From the NCBI GenBank assembly GCA_903907905.1, contig CAIVPX010000154.1, forward strand, positions 1 through 37,998: a stretch of 37,998 nucleotides of DNA, in the 5' to 3' direction. This stretch comes from an uncultured bacterium (GTDB lineage Bacteria > Pseudomonadota > Gammaproteobacteria > Burkholderiales > Burkholderiaceae_E). Each line of letters begins with the position of its first letter. Positions within the stretch are counted from its first letter, which is position 1. Shown here one piece after another: positions 31,422 through 37,998 of this stretch. The notes under the pieces were generated by a model, which was not told the DNA's origin, did not search any database, and saw only the letters and a list, made by a program, of their open reading frames with translations. The position numbers and the translations under genes are program-made.

Positions 31422-31952
31422 TTACTGGAAGTGTGAGGTCGTGGCGCCCATCGTGGCGTCGTCGCCACGAACCATGCGACCCAGATCGCTGACGATATCG
31501 ACCAGCAACTGGCAGAGCAGCAAGATGGTACCGATGCAGAGCAGCAGCCGCGCCGGAAACAGCGGGAAGCGAATGGTACCCATGGTAGCCTCGCCGATAT
31601 CCCAACTGTAGATCGCCTCGCTCACGCCCTCCCAGGCCAGCAGCGCAAAGTAGATGAACGCGAGCAGGTGGGTGACCGCATCCATCAGCGCCTTGGCCCG
31701 CGGACTGCCGTAGTTGTAAAGGATTTCGACCCGGATGTGACCGCGTTTGGACTGCGTGTAAGCCAGTGCGCCGAACACAATGAGCACCATGGTGCTCTCG
31801 GTCACCTCAAGCGTGCCAGGCACTGGCCAGCCGAAAAACTTCGTCCCGACGACGTCGGCAAAGCCGAGCACCATCGAGACGATCATGCCAACCGCCCCCA
31901 TCAGCAGCAGGACGAGCGCCAGCTTCTGGATCACTGCACTGAATCGTTCCAT
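31422..31952 (-). CDS. dctQ: TRAP transporter small permease subunit (DctQ-like)
   Basis: 176 residues. The ATG at 31952 has AGGA at 6 nt. Four hydrophobic segments are visible, including LALVLLLMGAVGMIVSMVLG, FGWPVPGTLEVTESTMVLIV, LAFIYFALLAWEGV and LLLCIGTILLLCQLLVDIV. SKRGHIRVEILYN between segments 2 and 3 is the family hallmark (GHIRVD-type). It partners DctM in the inner membrane. The gap to dctP is 33 bp and to dctM 17 bp. Confidence 0.95.
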   Translation of the reverse strand: MERFSAVIQKLALVLLLMGAVGMIVSMVLGFADVVGTKFFGWPVPGTLEVTESTMVLIVFGALAYTQSKRGHIRVEILYNYGSPRAKALMDAVTHLLAFIYFALLAWEGVSEAIYSWDIGEATMGTIRFPLFPARLLLCIGTILLLCQLLVDIVSDLGRMVRGDDATMGATTSHFQ

Positions 31953-31985
31953 GAATCGTCCTGCCGCAGAGGGGGGTAACCGGCA

Positions 31986-33017
31986 TTACTTCGCGAGCAG
32001 TTCGCGCCAGCGCGCGGCCACGCGCTTGGGCGTTTCGGCATCACCGGTTGCGGCGGCCGTAGCTTTTTCCCAATCGCTCAGAAAGTCGGGGGCGGTGGCG
32101 CGCCACTTCTTGAGTTCATCGGCCGAGATGGGAATGACCTTACCGCCCTGAGCCGTGATGTTGGCCACGGCCTGCGTCTCGAAGTTACCCACCCAGTTCA
32201 TGTACTCCCGCTGCGTGGCACGCGCTTCTTCCAGGAAAATTTTCTGGATGTCGGCCGGCAGACGGCTCCAGGTTTTCTTGCCGATGGTGATGTTGTGACC
32301 GGAAATCGCCATCACCGGGCCGCAATGATTCTTCGCGACCTCGTTGAGCTTGAGCGCCTGAATGTTGCCGGGATTGATGAAGGAGTAGTCGAGGTTACCC
32401 GTCTTGAGGGCTTCGTACACACCCACCGGCGGCACCGTGACCGGCACCGCGCCGATGGCGGTGAAGGCCTTGGGGATGTCGGCGCCGAAGCTACGCGCCT
32501 TCTTGCCGCGCAAATCGGCGATGGCCGCACACGCCGGTGACTCGCCGCTCAGGTAGTACTCGCCAAGGGGTTGCTGAAACAGCCAGACCACGCCAACGCG
32601 GTCCATCTCCTGGCGATACGCCGGGAATTCCTCGACCACCTTTTCGAGCAGTTCGATCACCTGCTTGGTGGTGTTGAACAGCAGGGGCGTCTGAAAGGCG
32701 CGCCAGTAGCGAAGCTGATCGGGGTTGTAGCCCGGCGCCGTGGCCGTCATGTCGATGCCGCCCCGGGCGGTGAGCATGAGCAACTCGGTGTCCTTGCCCA
32801 GACCGCCCGCAAAGGTGATGTCGATCTTCACCTGCCCGTTGGTGCGCTTTTCAATCTTCGCCGCGAAGTCTTTCTCCAACTGAAGAAAAGGGCTGTCGGG
32901 CAGATAGTGTCCCCAGCGCAGCAAGAATTTCGGTTGCGCCACCGCGGCGCCCGCGACGGCCAGCCCCAGCACGCCTGCAACCGCCGTTGACAACAAAGAC
33001 CTCAGACCTCGATGCAT
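31986..33017 (-). CDS. dctP: TRAP transporter periplasmic binding protein (DctP-like)
   Basis: 343 residues. The ATG at 33017 has a strong AGGAGA at 5-6 nt. A signal peptide ends at AAVA (about residue 27). The mature protein reads QPKFLLRWGHYLPDSPFLQL, FAAKIEKRTNGQVKIDITFAGGLG, GIDMTATAPGY and DLRGKKARSFGADIPKAFTAIGAVPVTVPP. The last includes the conserved Arg region that salt-bridges the substrate carboxylate in most DctP proteins. It is the first gene of the seven-gene minus-strand operon and captures the substrate in the periplasm. Confidence 0.95.
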   Translation of the reverse strand: MHRGLRSLLSTAVAGVLGLAVAGAAVAQPKFLLRWGHYLPDSPFLQLEKDFAAKIEKRTNGQVKIDITFAGGLGKDTELLMLTARGGIDMTATAPGYNPDQLRYWRAFQTPLLFNTTKQVIELLEKVVEEFPAYRQEMDRVGVVWLFQQPLGEYYLSGESPACAAIADLRGKKARSFGADIPKAFTAIGAVPVTVPPVGVYEALKTGNLDYSFINPGNIQALKLNEVAKNHCGPVMAISGHNITIGKKTWSRLPADIQKIFLEEARATQREYMNWVGNFETQAVANITAQGGKVIPISADELKKWRATAPDFLSDWEKATAAATGDAETPKRVAARWRELLAK

Positions 33018-33123
33018 GGGAATCTCCTGATGCAGTGGATTGACGTTAAGCGGGGAAGTTCGCGAATCTCGCGCCCCCGAGTGAAAATGTCAAGGCGGCC
33101 GAGCCCGGCCCCTTGTCTGCCCC

Positions 33124-33150
33124 ATCGGGATAGAAATCGTGATACCCGAT
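33124..33150. promoter_or_regulatory. Inverted repeat in the dctP/MDR divergent region, candidate operator
   Basis: ATCGGG and CCCGAT arms, with near-symmetric AT/TAT flanks inside, are separated by 15 bp. It lies in the 230-bp gap between the divergent dctP operon and the MDR dehydrogenase, about 107 bp from the dctP start and 98 bp from the dehydrogenase start, a reasonable place for a shared regulator site. No consensus was recognised. Confidence 0.3.
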
Positions 33151-33189
33151 CGGCCGGTGAATGCCATGACAAAATGCGACCCCGCGCAA

Positions 33190-33212
33190 CACCCGAGTCA
33201 GGGGCTCGGGTG
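33190..33212 (+). repeat. Perfect 8-bp hairpin in the leader of the MDR dehydrogenase
   Basis: CACCCGAG and CTCGGGTG flank a 7-nt loop, 35 bases before the dehydrogenase ATG. CACCCGA recurs once more directly after the hairpin (33215-33221). It could be a 5'-UTR structure or an operator. There is no T-run, so it is not a simple terminator. Confidence 0.4.
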
Positions 33213-33247
33213 CTCACCCGACTGAACTTCAACCGAGAGCAAACACG

Positions 33248-34279
33248 ATGAAGGTGTCCTGGTTCCATCGCTACGGCGACCCGGAAGTGCTGGTCTGCGA
33301 AGACGCCCCCAAACCTGTGCCGGGGCCCGGCGAAGCGGTCGTTCGCGTGCGGGCGGTCGGCATCAATCATGTGGATCTCGACGTGCGTGCGGGCACCTCG
33401 CGCGTGCCCCTTCGTTTCCCCCACATTCTGGGGCGCGAGTTCGCCGGCGAAGTCGCGGCCCTGGGAGACACGGCCGGGGCCTATCGGGAAGGCGACCGCG
33501 TCTGGGTGTCGTGCCGACTGCCCTGCGCCACCTGCGAGTTCTGCATGAGCGGACGCGACAACCTCTGCGAACGCGGGGGCTATTTCGGCATGGACCTGCC
33601 CGGCGGCTATGCCGAGTACGTCAAGGTCCCTCTGTCGACGCTTCAACCGCTGGCGGCATCGATGAGCTTCGAAGCGGCGGCGGCCAGCCAGATCGCCTTC
33701 GGCACCGCCTGGCACGTGCTGATCAATCGCGGCGGTCTGCGAGCCGGCCATACCGTGCTCATTCAGGCGGCCGGTTCGGGCATCGGCAGCGCCGCCGTGC
33801 AGGTGGCCAAGCTCGCGGGTGCACGGGTCATCGCGACAGCCGGCAGCGATGAGAAACTTGCGCTGGCCCGATCGTTGGGCGCTGACGACCTGATCAACTA
33901 CCGCAGCAACGAAAATTTCGCGGCGCAGGTGCTTGAACTGACCGGGGGCAAAGGCGCCGACGTCATCATGGAGCACATTGGCGGCAAGGTGTTCACCCAA
34001 AGCCTGGCGTGCCTGCGCACCGATGGCACGATGGTGACGGTGGGCGCGCATGCCGGCGAGGTGGTGCCGCTCGACATCATTCCGTTCTTTCGCAAACAAC
34101 TGCGGCTGATCGGCTCGAAAAACGCCACCACCCTCGAGTTGCGTCAAGTGATGAATGATGTAGCAGAGGGCCGGCTCAAGCCGGTCATCCATGCCAGCCT
34201 GCCCCTTGAAGAGGCCGCTCAGGCGCATCGCATCGTCGGATCACGTGACATCTTCGGCAAGGTGGTGCTCATTCCCTGA
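33248..34279 (+). CDS. Zinc-binding MDR (medium-chain) dehydrogenase/quinone oxidoreductase-like
   Basis: 343 residues. N-terminal GroES-like domain with HILGREFAGEV and the structural-zinc lobe CATCEFCMSGRDNLC (preceded by PC): Cys93, Cys96, Cys99 and Cys107. The Rossmann domain has VLIQAAGSGIGSAAVQVAKL for NAD(P). The catalytic-zinc positions of true alcohol dehydrogenases are not kept: the GICGTD-type Cys is replaced in GINHVDLD, and GHE reads GRE. It may therefore work as an enoyl/quinone-type reductase or use another mechanism. It is alone on the plus strand, divergent from the TRAP operon and ending 2 bp from the converging cyclic amidase gene. Confidence 0.92.
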   Translation: MKVSWFHRYGDPEVLVCEDAPKPVPGPGEAVVRVRAVGINHVDLDVRAGTSRVPLRFPHILGREFAGEVAALGDTAGAYREGDRVWVSCRLPCATCEFCMSGRDNLCERGGYFGMDLPGGYAEYVKVPLSTLQPLAASMSFEAAAASQIAFGTAWHVLINRGGLRAGHTVLIQAAGSGIGSAAVQVAKLAGARVIATAGSDEKLALARSLGADDLINYRSNENFAAQVLELTGGKGADVIMEHIGGKVFTQSLACLRTDGTMVTVGAHAGEVVPLDIIPFFRKQLRLIGSKNATTLELRQVMNDVAEGRLKPVIHASLPLEEAAQAHRIVGSRDIFGKVVLIP

Positions 34280-34281
34280 GA

Positions 34282-35736
34282 TCATTCGAGCGAATAGAGG
34301 CGCGCTCCGGGCGCAAGGCCCGCGGGCGTTTGCAAGACCGCGCGGGTGTATCGATCGGTATTGCGAGGCTGGGGCGGTGGCATTTTCTGAATGTCCTTGA
34401 CGGACCGCCCCCACCCTGCAGCCTCCTCGACGAGGCGGCCATCGCGCATCACGAAGCGGCCCCGCACCAGCGTATGCAAGGGCCGTCCATGCACGGATCG
34501 GCCATGCCAAGGTGAAATTTTTCCGAGCGTCTGCATTCGGTGACGCGACAGCACACCTCGATAATTGAGATCGACCAGCGCGATATCGGCATGGGCCCCG
34601 GGAGCAATCACGCCCTTGGTGCCGTAAAGCCCCCAGGCCCGCGCCGGGTTGGCTGAACTCCACCTGACGTAATCCATGAGGCTTGCGCGGCCACGCTGAA
34701 CCTCGGTCAGCATCAGCGACATCTGCGTCTCGACGCCAGGAAGGCCGCAATCGCAGTCCCAGATGTTGTCCTGCAGCTTGCCCTCGGGCGTGTGGGGCGC
34801 GTGATCGGTGGCGATCATGTCGATGACGCCATCCACCAGAGCGTCCCATAATGGCTGGTTGTGCCGAGGCTCGCGAATCGGCGGGTTCATGCGCAAGAGT
34901 CCGCCCATCTTCAGCATGTCATCGGTATTGAGAAGCAGATATTGCGGACAGGTCTCGACCGTCAGATCAAGGCCTCGGCGCTTGGCATCGCGAACCAGGT
35001 ACAACGAGTCAGCGGCGCTGTGGTGGGCAAAGTGCAGGCGAGCCCCGGTCCATTCAGCCAGCGTGATGACGCGACCCATCGCCTCCACCTCGCAGACCTC
35101 GGGCCGAGCCGCCAGGTGCGCCAGGGCGTCGCGTCGGCCCGCCCCCTGAATGCGTGCCTGACGGCGCGCCATGATCGATGAGTTCTCGGCATGCACCACG
35201 GTCCGGATACCGAGCGGCGCCAGGATTTCGAAGCCCTCGAGCAGCGCCCCGTCACTCGGCGCGGGAAGGTGCCCGAAGGTTGTGCCGACATAAGCCTTGA
35301 AACTGGTCACCCCGGCCTCGAGCAAAGCCTCCAGACGGTCGACGGTGTCATCGTTGAGCAGACCATGAATGCCGTGATCCACGTAGGACGCTTCGGCCGC
35401 CTGCTGCTTGATGCGCAAGGCCTCCACCGTGGCCGTGGCCGGGTGCGTATTGGGCATGTCAAAAACGGTGGTGACACCGCCGCAGGCCGCAGCGGCAGAC
35501 CCGCTTCGAAACGTTTCCTTGTTCGGGTAGCCCGGGTCGCGAAAGTGGACATGGCTGTCGATGGCACCGGGAAGAAGGTAGAGGCCGTCGGCACGCAACA
35601 CCTCGCGCGCGCTGGGCATCACATCATCATGACCGACCGCCACGATGCGCTCACCATCAATCGCCACCGACGCCGCAAACACTTCATCCGGCGACACGAT
35701 CTGTGCCCCGCGAATGATCAGATCGACTTTTTCCAT
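34282..35736 (-). CDS. Cyclic amidohydrolase, dihydroorotase/allantoinase/hydantoinase type
   Basis: 484 residues. The ATG at 35736 has AAGG at 8 nt. All metal-centre residues are visible: DSHVHFRDPG (His62, His64), SFKAYVG (Lys147, the carboxylated lysine), VVHAEN (His182), HFAHHSAADS (His238/239) and IATDHAPH (Asp311). MNPPIR, the substrate-side motif of dihydroorotases and allantoinases, is also present. Length and the C-terminal composite sheet fit the allantoinase/DHOase type II group. It opens a cyclic amide or imide ring in the cytosol. With two further amidohydrolases immediately upstream on the same strand, and no pyr genes, a catabolic role is more likely than pyrimidine synthesis. 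The exact substrate is undetermined. Confidence 0.92.
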   Translation of the reverse strand: MEKVDLIIRGAQIVSPDEVFAASVAIDGERIVAVGHDDVMPSAREVLRADGLYLLPGAIDSHVHFRDPGYPNKETFRSGSAAAACGGVTTVFDMPNTHPATATVEALRIKQQAAEASYVDHGIHGLLNDDTVDRLEALLEAGVTSFKAYVGTTFGHLPAPSDGALLEGFEILAPLGIRTVVHAENSSIMARRQARIQGAGRRDALAHLAARPEVCEVEAMGRVITLAEWTGARLHFAHHSAADSLYLVRDAKRRGLDLTVETCPQYLLLNTDDMLKMGGLLRMNPPIREPRHNQPLWDALVDGVIDMIATDHAPHTPEGKLQDNIWDCDCGLPGVETQMSLMLTEVQRGRASLMDYVRWSSANPARAWGLYGTKGVIAPGAHADIALVDLNYRGVLSRHRMQTLGKISPWHGRSVHGRPLHTLVRGRFVMRDGRLVEEAAGWGRSVKDIQKMPPPQPRNTDRYTRAVLQTPAGLAPGARLYSLE

Positions 35737-35774
35737 CGCAGACGCCTTTCAAAGTGCTCCAGCACGCTTCGTAT

Positions 35775-37253
35775 TCATCCCCGTCGATGCAGCCCGGCCG
35801 TGTAGGCCTGACGCAGCACATCCGCCCAGGCCCCGGTCACTGCCCTCCAATCGCGATAAGCGGGTGCAGCGTGTCGCACCTGCGCCGTCAGCTCATCCTC
35901 GAGGGCCTGCAGATCAAACCCGAGCAGATGGCCGTCGCACACGACTTCTCGGCCGTTCACGAACAGCTGACGCATCACCGATCGTGTGGCGCGATGTGCC
36001 ACAAGTGACGCGTCATCCACCTCCAGAACCAGATCACGGGCAAGCGGGCGGCGATCCAGCACCATGAAGTCGGCGGCAGCGCCGGGCTGCAAGGTCCGCT
36101 CGCCGTCGTCCCGGCCCTGCACAACCCGCTTGCCACCATGACAGGCCGCGTCGAACATCGCGGCGAGCGGGACGCCTGGCTCGAGGCCTTCGCCACGGTG
36201 GAGCAAGTAGTTCAGCCGCAACTCCCGGAAGGCGTCGTCGTCATCATCCACCGAGAATCCGTCGAGACCTTGCGCGAGGGGAACCCCGCGCCGGTACATC
36301 TCGGCCAGCGGCAATCGGCCGTTGCGCAAACTGAGGTTGGAGCTGCTGTTGACCGAGACCGTGACGCCGCGCTCGGCGAGAAGATCCATTTCGTCGGGGC
36401 GAATCCAGACTGCATGCGCGACCGACAGCCTTGGCGACAACAGGCCGATACGGTCGAGAAATTTCAGCGGCCCCTCGGGATAGCGATGATCCAGGTACTC
36501 GCGCTGAAGCCGGGACTCGAACAGATGCGTGTGCACGCGTCTGCCAGAGTGCGCAGAGGCCTCGGCTACCGCCTCCAGCATGGCATCCGAGCACCATTCG
36601 AGCCCGTAGGGCCCGTACTGAACATCAACCAGGGGGCTCTGAACCCGGGCTGCGAGATCATCCACCCAGCGCAACTGTTCAGCGATCGGCGCGGGCGGTT
36701 TCGACAGCAGCCGCTCTTCGATGGCCTGCCGTGGGCCGGGCGGTAACGCCGCCAGCACCTGGGCATCGATCCGGTAACCCAAGGCATTCAGATCCCGGAG
36801 CGCCGGCGCAATCGCGACCCGCACGCCGACCGCGTGGGCGGCACGGACGACCTCTTGCAATTCGTCGCCCAGGCGCGCGGGGTTCTGCGGCCGGGTGTAG
36901 TGCACCATGATGCTGCCACACCCGGACAGCGCCTGTCGGCCGAGGGCTGCTGCCGCAATCAGGAAGGGGTCACAGGGCGGCGGGCCCGACATCTGCGCAA
37001 GCCACAACTCGAGCGGCAGATCGAATGCCGCAAGCGCGGTGGGCCGGATCCCTCTGACATGATCGTGGGCATTGGCAAAGCTCGGCATCAGGATCAGGTC
37101 ATCGTCCTCCGGTAGCTCCGGAGCAAGCGCATCGATCGATTCGATCCGGCCGGCCGCCAGGCGCAGTCGGACCCTATCCGAGCAGAAGCATCCGGTCTGC
37201 CACCTCAGGCGCTTGCCTTGCAGCACTGCGTTGGCTGGCTCGAGAGACGACAT
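35775..37253 (-). CDS. ATZ/TRZ/cytosine deaminase-like amidohydrolase
   Basis: 492 residues from ATG 37253 (10 bp after the upstream stop); the frame continues further up but would overlap that gene. Motifs: LMPSFANAHDHVRG (HxH at His63/65), HTHLFESRLQREYL with the third ligand His, LSVAHAVWIRPDE with the fourth region, and GLDGFSVDDDDDAFRELRL in place of the usual GTDG. These place it in the amidohydrolase superfamily near chlorohydrolases and deaminases. It probably removes an amino group or similar substituent from a heterocycle. The run of Asp after GLDG is unusual. It is 38 bp upstream of the cyclic amidase gene, so the two are probably co-transcribed. Confidence 0.9.
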   Translation of the reverse strand: MSSLEPANAVLQGKRLRWQTGCFCSDRVRLRLAAGRIESIDALAPELPEDDDLILMPSFANAHDHVRGIRPTALAAFDLPLELWLAQMSGPPPCDPFLIAAAALGRQALSGCGSIMVHYTRPQNPARLGDELQEVVRAAHAVGVRVAIAPALRDLNALGYRIDAQVLAALPPGPRQAIEERLLSKPPAPIAEQLRWVDDLAARVQSPLVDVQYGPYGLEWCSDAMLEAVAEASAHSGRRVHTHLFESRLQREYLDHRYPEGPLKFLDRIGLLSPRLSVAHAVWIRPDEMDLLAERGVTVSVNSSSNLSLRNGRLPLAEMYRRGVPLAQGLDGFSVDDDDDAFRELRLNYLLHRGEGLEPGVPLAAMFDAACHGGKRVVQGRDDGERTLQPGAAADFMVLDRRPLARDLVLEVDDASLVAHRATRSVMRQLFVNGREVVCDGHLLGFDLQALEDELTAQVRHAAPAYRDWRAVTGAWADVLRQAYTAGLHRRG

Positions 37254-37263
37254 GCGCACCCGC

Positions 37264-37998
37264 TCAGTGGATGTGACCGACGATGGCATCGGCCACCGCG
37301 AAGAGGTCGGCGTTGCGAAGGCGAAGGCTGCGAGCCATCGCCCGGATTTCGGCGGCCAGCCCCACGCTGTCGAAGTTGCAGGGCCGACCGCGATCCAGCA
37401 CCGTTCGCCCGCCCACGATCACCGTATCCACCGAGGCGCCCGTCTCCGCGAAAACCAACTGACTGACCGGATCGTTGACCGGCAGCCACGCCGGTGCGTC
37501 CAGACGGTACAGCGCAATATCGGCTAGCCAGCCCGGCGCCAGCGCACCCAGCATGGGCGTGCGCAAGGCCTGCGCACCGCCCGCGGTGGCCATGGCGAGC
37601 GCTTGCCGCGCCGAGACCCATTCCGCACGGCCGGGCTGCGAGGCCCGATGCAAGGTGGCCACCGCTCGCATCGCCTCCTGCATCGACAGGTTGTCGTTGG
37701 CACCTGCGCCATCGGTGCCGAGCGCGAGGCGAACGCCGGCATCGCGCAGCGCAGGCACGGGCGCCTGCCCCGATCCAAGCCTTGCATTGCTCTCGGGGTT
37801 GAGCACCGCCACCGCGCCGCTGTCAGCGAGCAAACCAATATCCTCGCGATCGACCCAGCAACAGTGCGCAAACGACCAGCGATCGGACAGCACACCCAGC
37901 GCCTTGAGTCGGGCGAGCGAGGTCATCCCGAATTGTCTGATCGCGCCGCGAGCCTGTTTTTCGGTTTCGAGCAGGTGCGTGTGCAAACCGGTGTCATG
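37264..37998 (-). CDS. ATZ/TRZ-like amidohydrolase, C-terminal part (N-terminus beyond window)
   Basis: At least 244 codons are in the window. The frame is open to the last base, and the visible start-like codon at 37986 is internal, because HTHLLETE is the mid-protein metal-ligand motif of the family. Then come SFAHCCWVDREDIGLL (His), NPESNARLGSG, LALGTDGAGANDNLSM (Asp) and the C-terminal sheet with LADIALYRLDAP and VIVGGRTVLDRGR. This is a canonical guanine deaminase/SAH deaminase/chlorohydrolase-like C-terminal half. It precedes the second amidohydrolase by 10 bp. It is distinct in sequence from its neighbour, which lacks the GTDG form. Confidence 0.92.
   Translation of the reverse strand, partial: HDTGLHTHLLETEKQARGAIRQFGMTSLARLKALGVLSDRWSFAHCCWVDREDIGLLADSGAVAVLNPESNARLGSGQAPVPALRDAGVRLALGTDGAGANDNLSMQEAMRAVATLHRASQPGRAEWVSARQALAMATAGGAQALRTPMLGALAPGWLADIALYRLDAPAWLPVNDPVSQLVFAETGASVDTVIVGGRTVLDRGRPCNFDSVGLAAEIRAMARSLRLRNADLFAVADAIVGHIH

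Noticed and set aside
33002-34228. 408-codon minus-strand frame opposite the MDR dehydrogenase
   Set aside because: Shadow of the dehydrogenase; no motif, and it would overlap dctP.
1-37998. CRISPR arrays, tRNA/rRNA genes, insertion sequences, prophage genes
   Set aside because: No regularly spaced identical repeats, no transposase or integrase motifs and no tRNA-like cloverleaf or rRNA sequence were seen on reading both strands; covariance-model searches could not be run.

Overview
The window looks like chromosome of a GC-rich (roughly 60-65%) betaproteobacterium, most likely Burkholderiales. Support for this: two Bug/TctC-type orphan periplasmic binding proteins, a TRAP transporter, many small catabolic operons with strong GC codon bias, and a Zur-controlled zinc cluster. 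No rRNA, tRNA, CRISPR array, insertion sequence or phage gene was seen, so the assignment rests on gene content alone.

Region 1 (1-13392, minus strand) is a two-gene unit. A TolC-family outer-membrane export protein (12052-13392) is followed after 67 bp by one giant open frame (11984 down to base 1, running off the window). That frame encodes at least 3,994 residues built mostly from about 25-28 divergent Calx-beta-type repeats. The pair reads as a type I secretion outer-membrane channel plus its giant surface or secreted repeat protein. The 452-bp leader between tolC and the divergent lysE gene contains a G10 homopolymer and a perfect 7-bp inverted repeat.

Region 2 (13845-17206) holds a LysE/RhtB exporter, a HupE/UreJ-like membrane protein, an orphan Bug binding protein, and a maleate isomerase/arylmalonate decarboxylase-family protein that appears to lack the usual catalytic cysteines.

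Region 3 (17339-20865, plus strand) is a zinc-uptake operon: two Zur-box-like palindromes, then an outer-membrane barrel protein, ZnuA, ZnuB and Zur. No ZnuC ATPase is present.

Region 4 (20958-24833, plus strand) is an operon of an Ldh2-family 2-hydroxyacid dehydrogenase, a Bug binding protein, an MBL-fold hydrolase and an isocitrate/isopropylmalate dehydrogenase-family enzyme. Converging on it is Region 5 (33017 down to 25017, minus strand), a seven-gene operon: TRAP dctP-dctQ-dctM, an FAD/fumarate-reductase-type flavoprotein, an NMT1/THI5-like binding-fold protein without a signal peptide, a 2OG-Fe(II)/IPNS-like oxygenase and an MhpA-like FAD monooxygenase. Together they look like uptake and oxidation of an unidentified organic acid or aromatic acid.

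Region 6 (33248-37998) has a zinc-lobe MDR dehydrogenase (plus strand), then a minus-strand run of three amidohydrolases: a cyclic amidase of the dihydroorotase/allantoinase type, an ATZ/TRZ-like amidohydrolase, and a second ATZ/TRZ-like amidohydrolase cut by the window end. This suggests catabolism of a nitrogen heterocycle or cyclic amide. Apart from Zur, no transcription regulator is encoded in the window.
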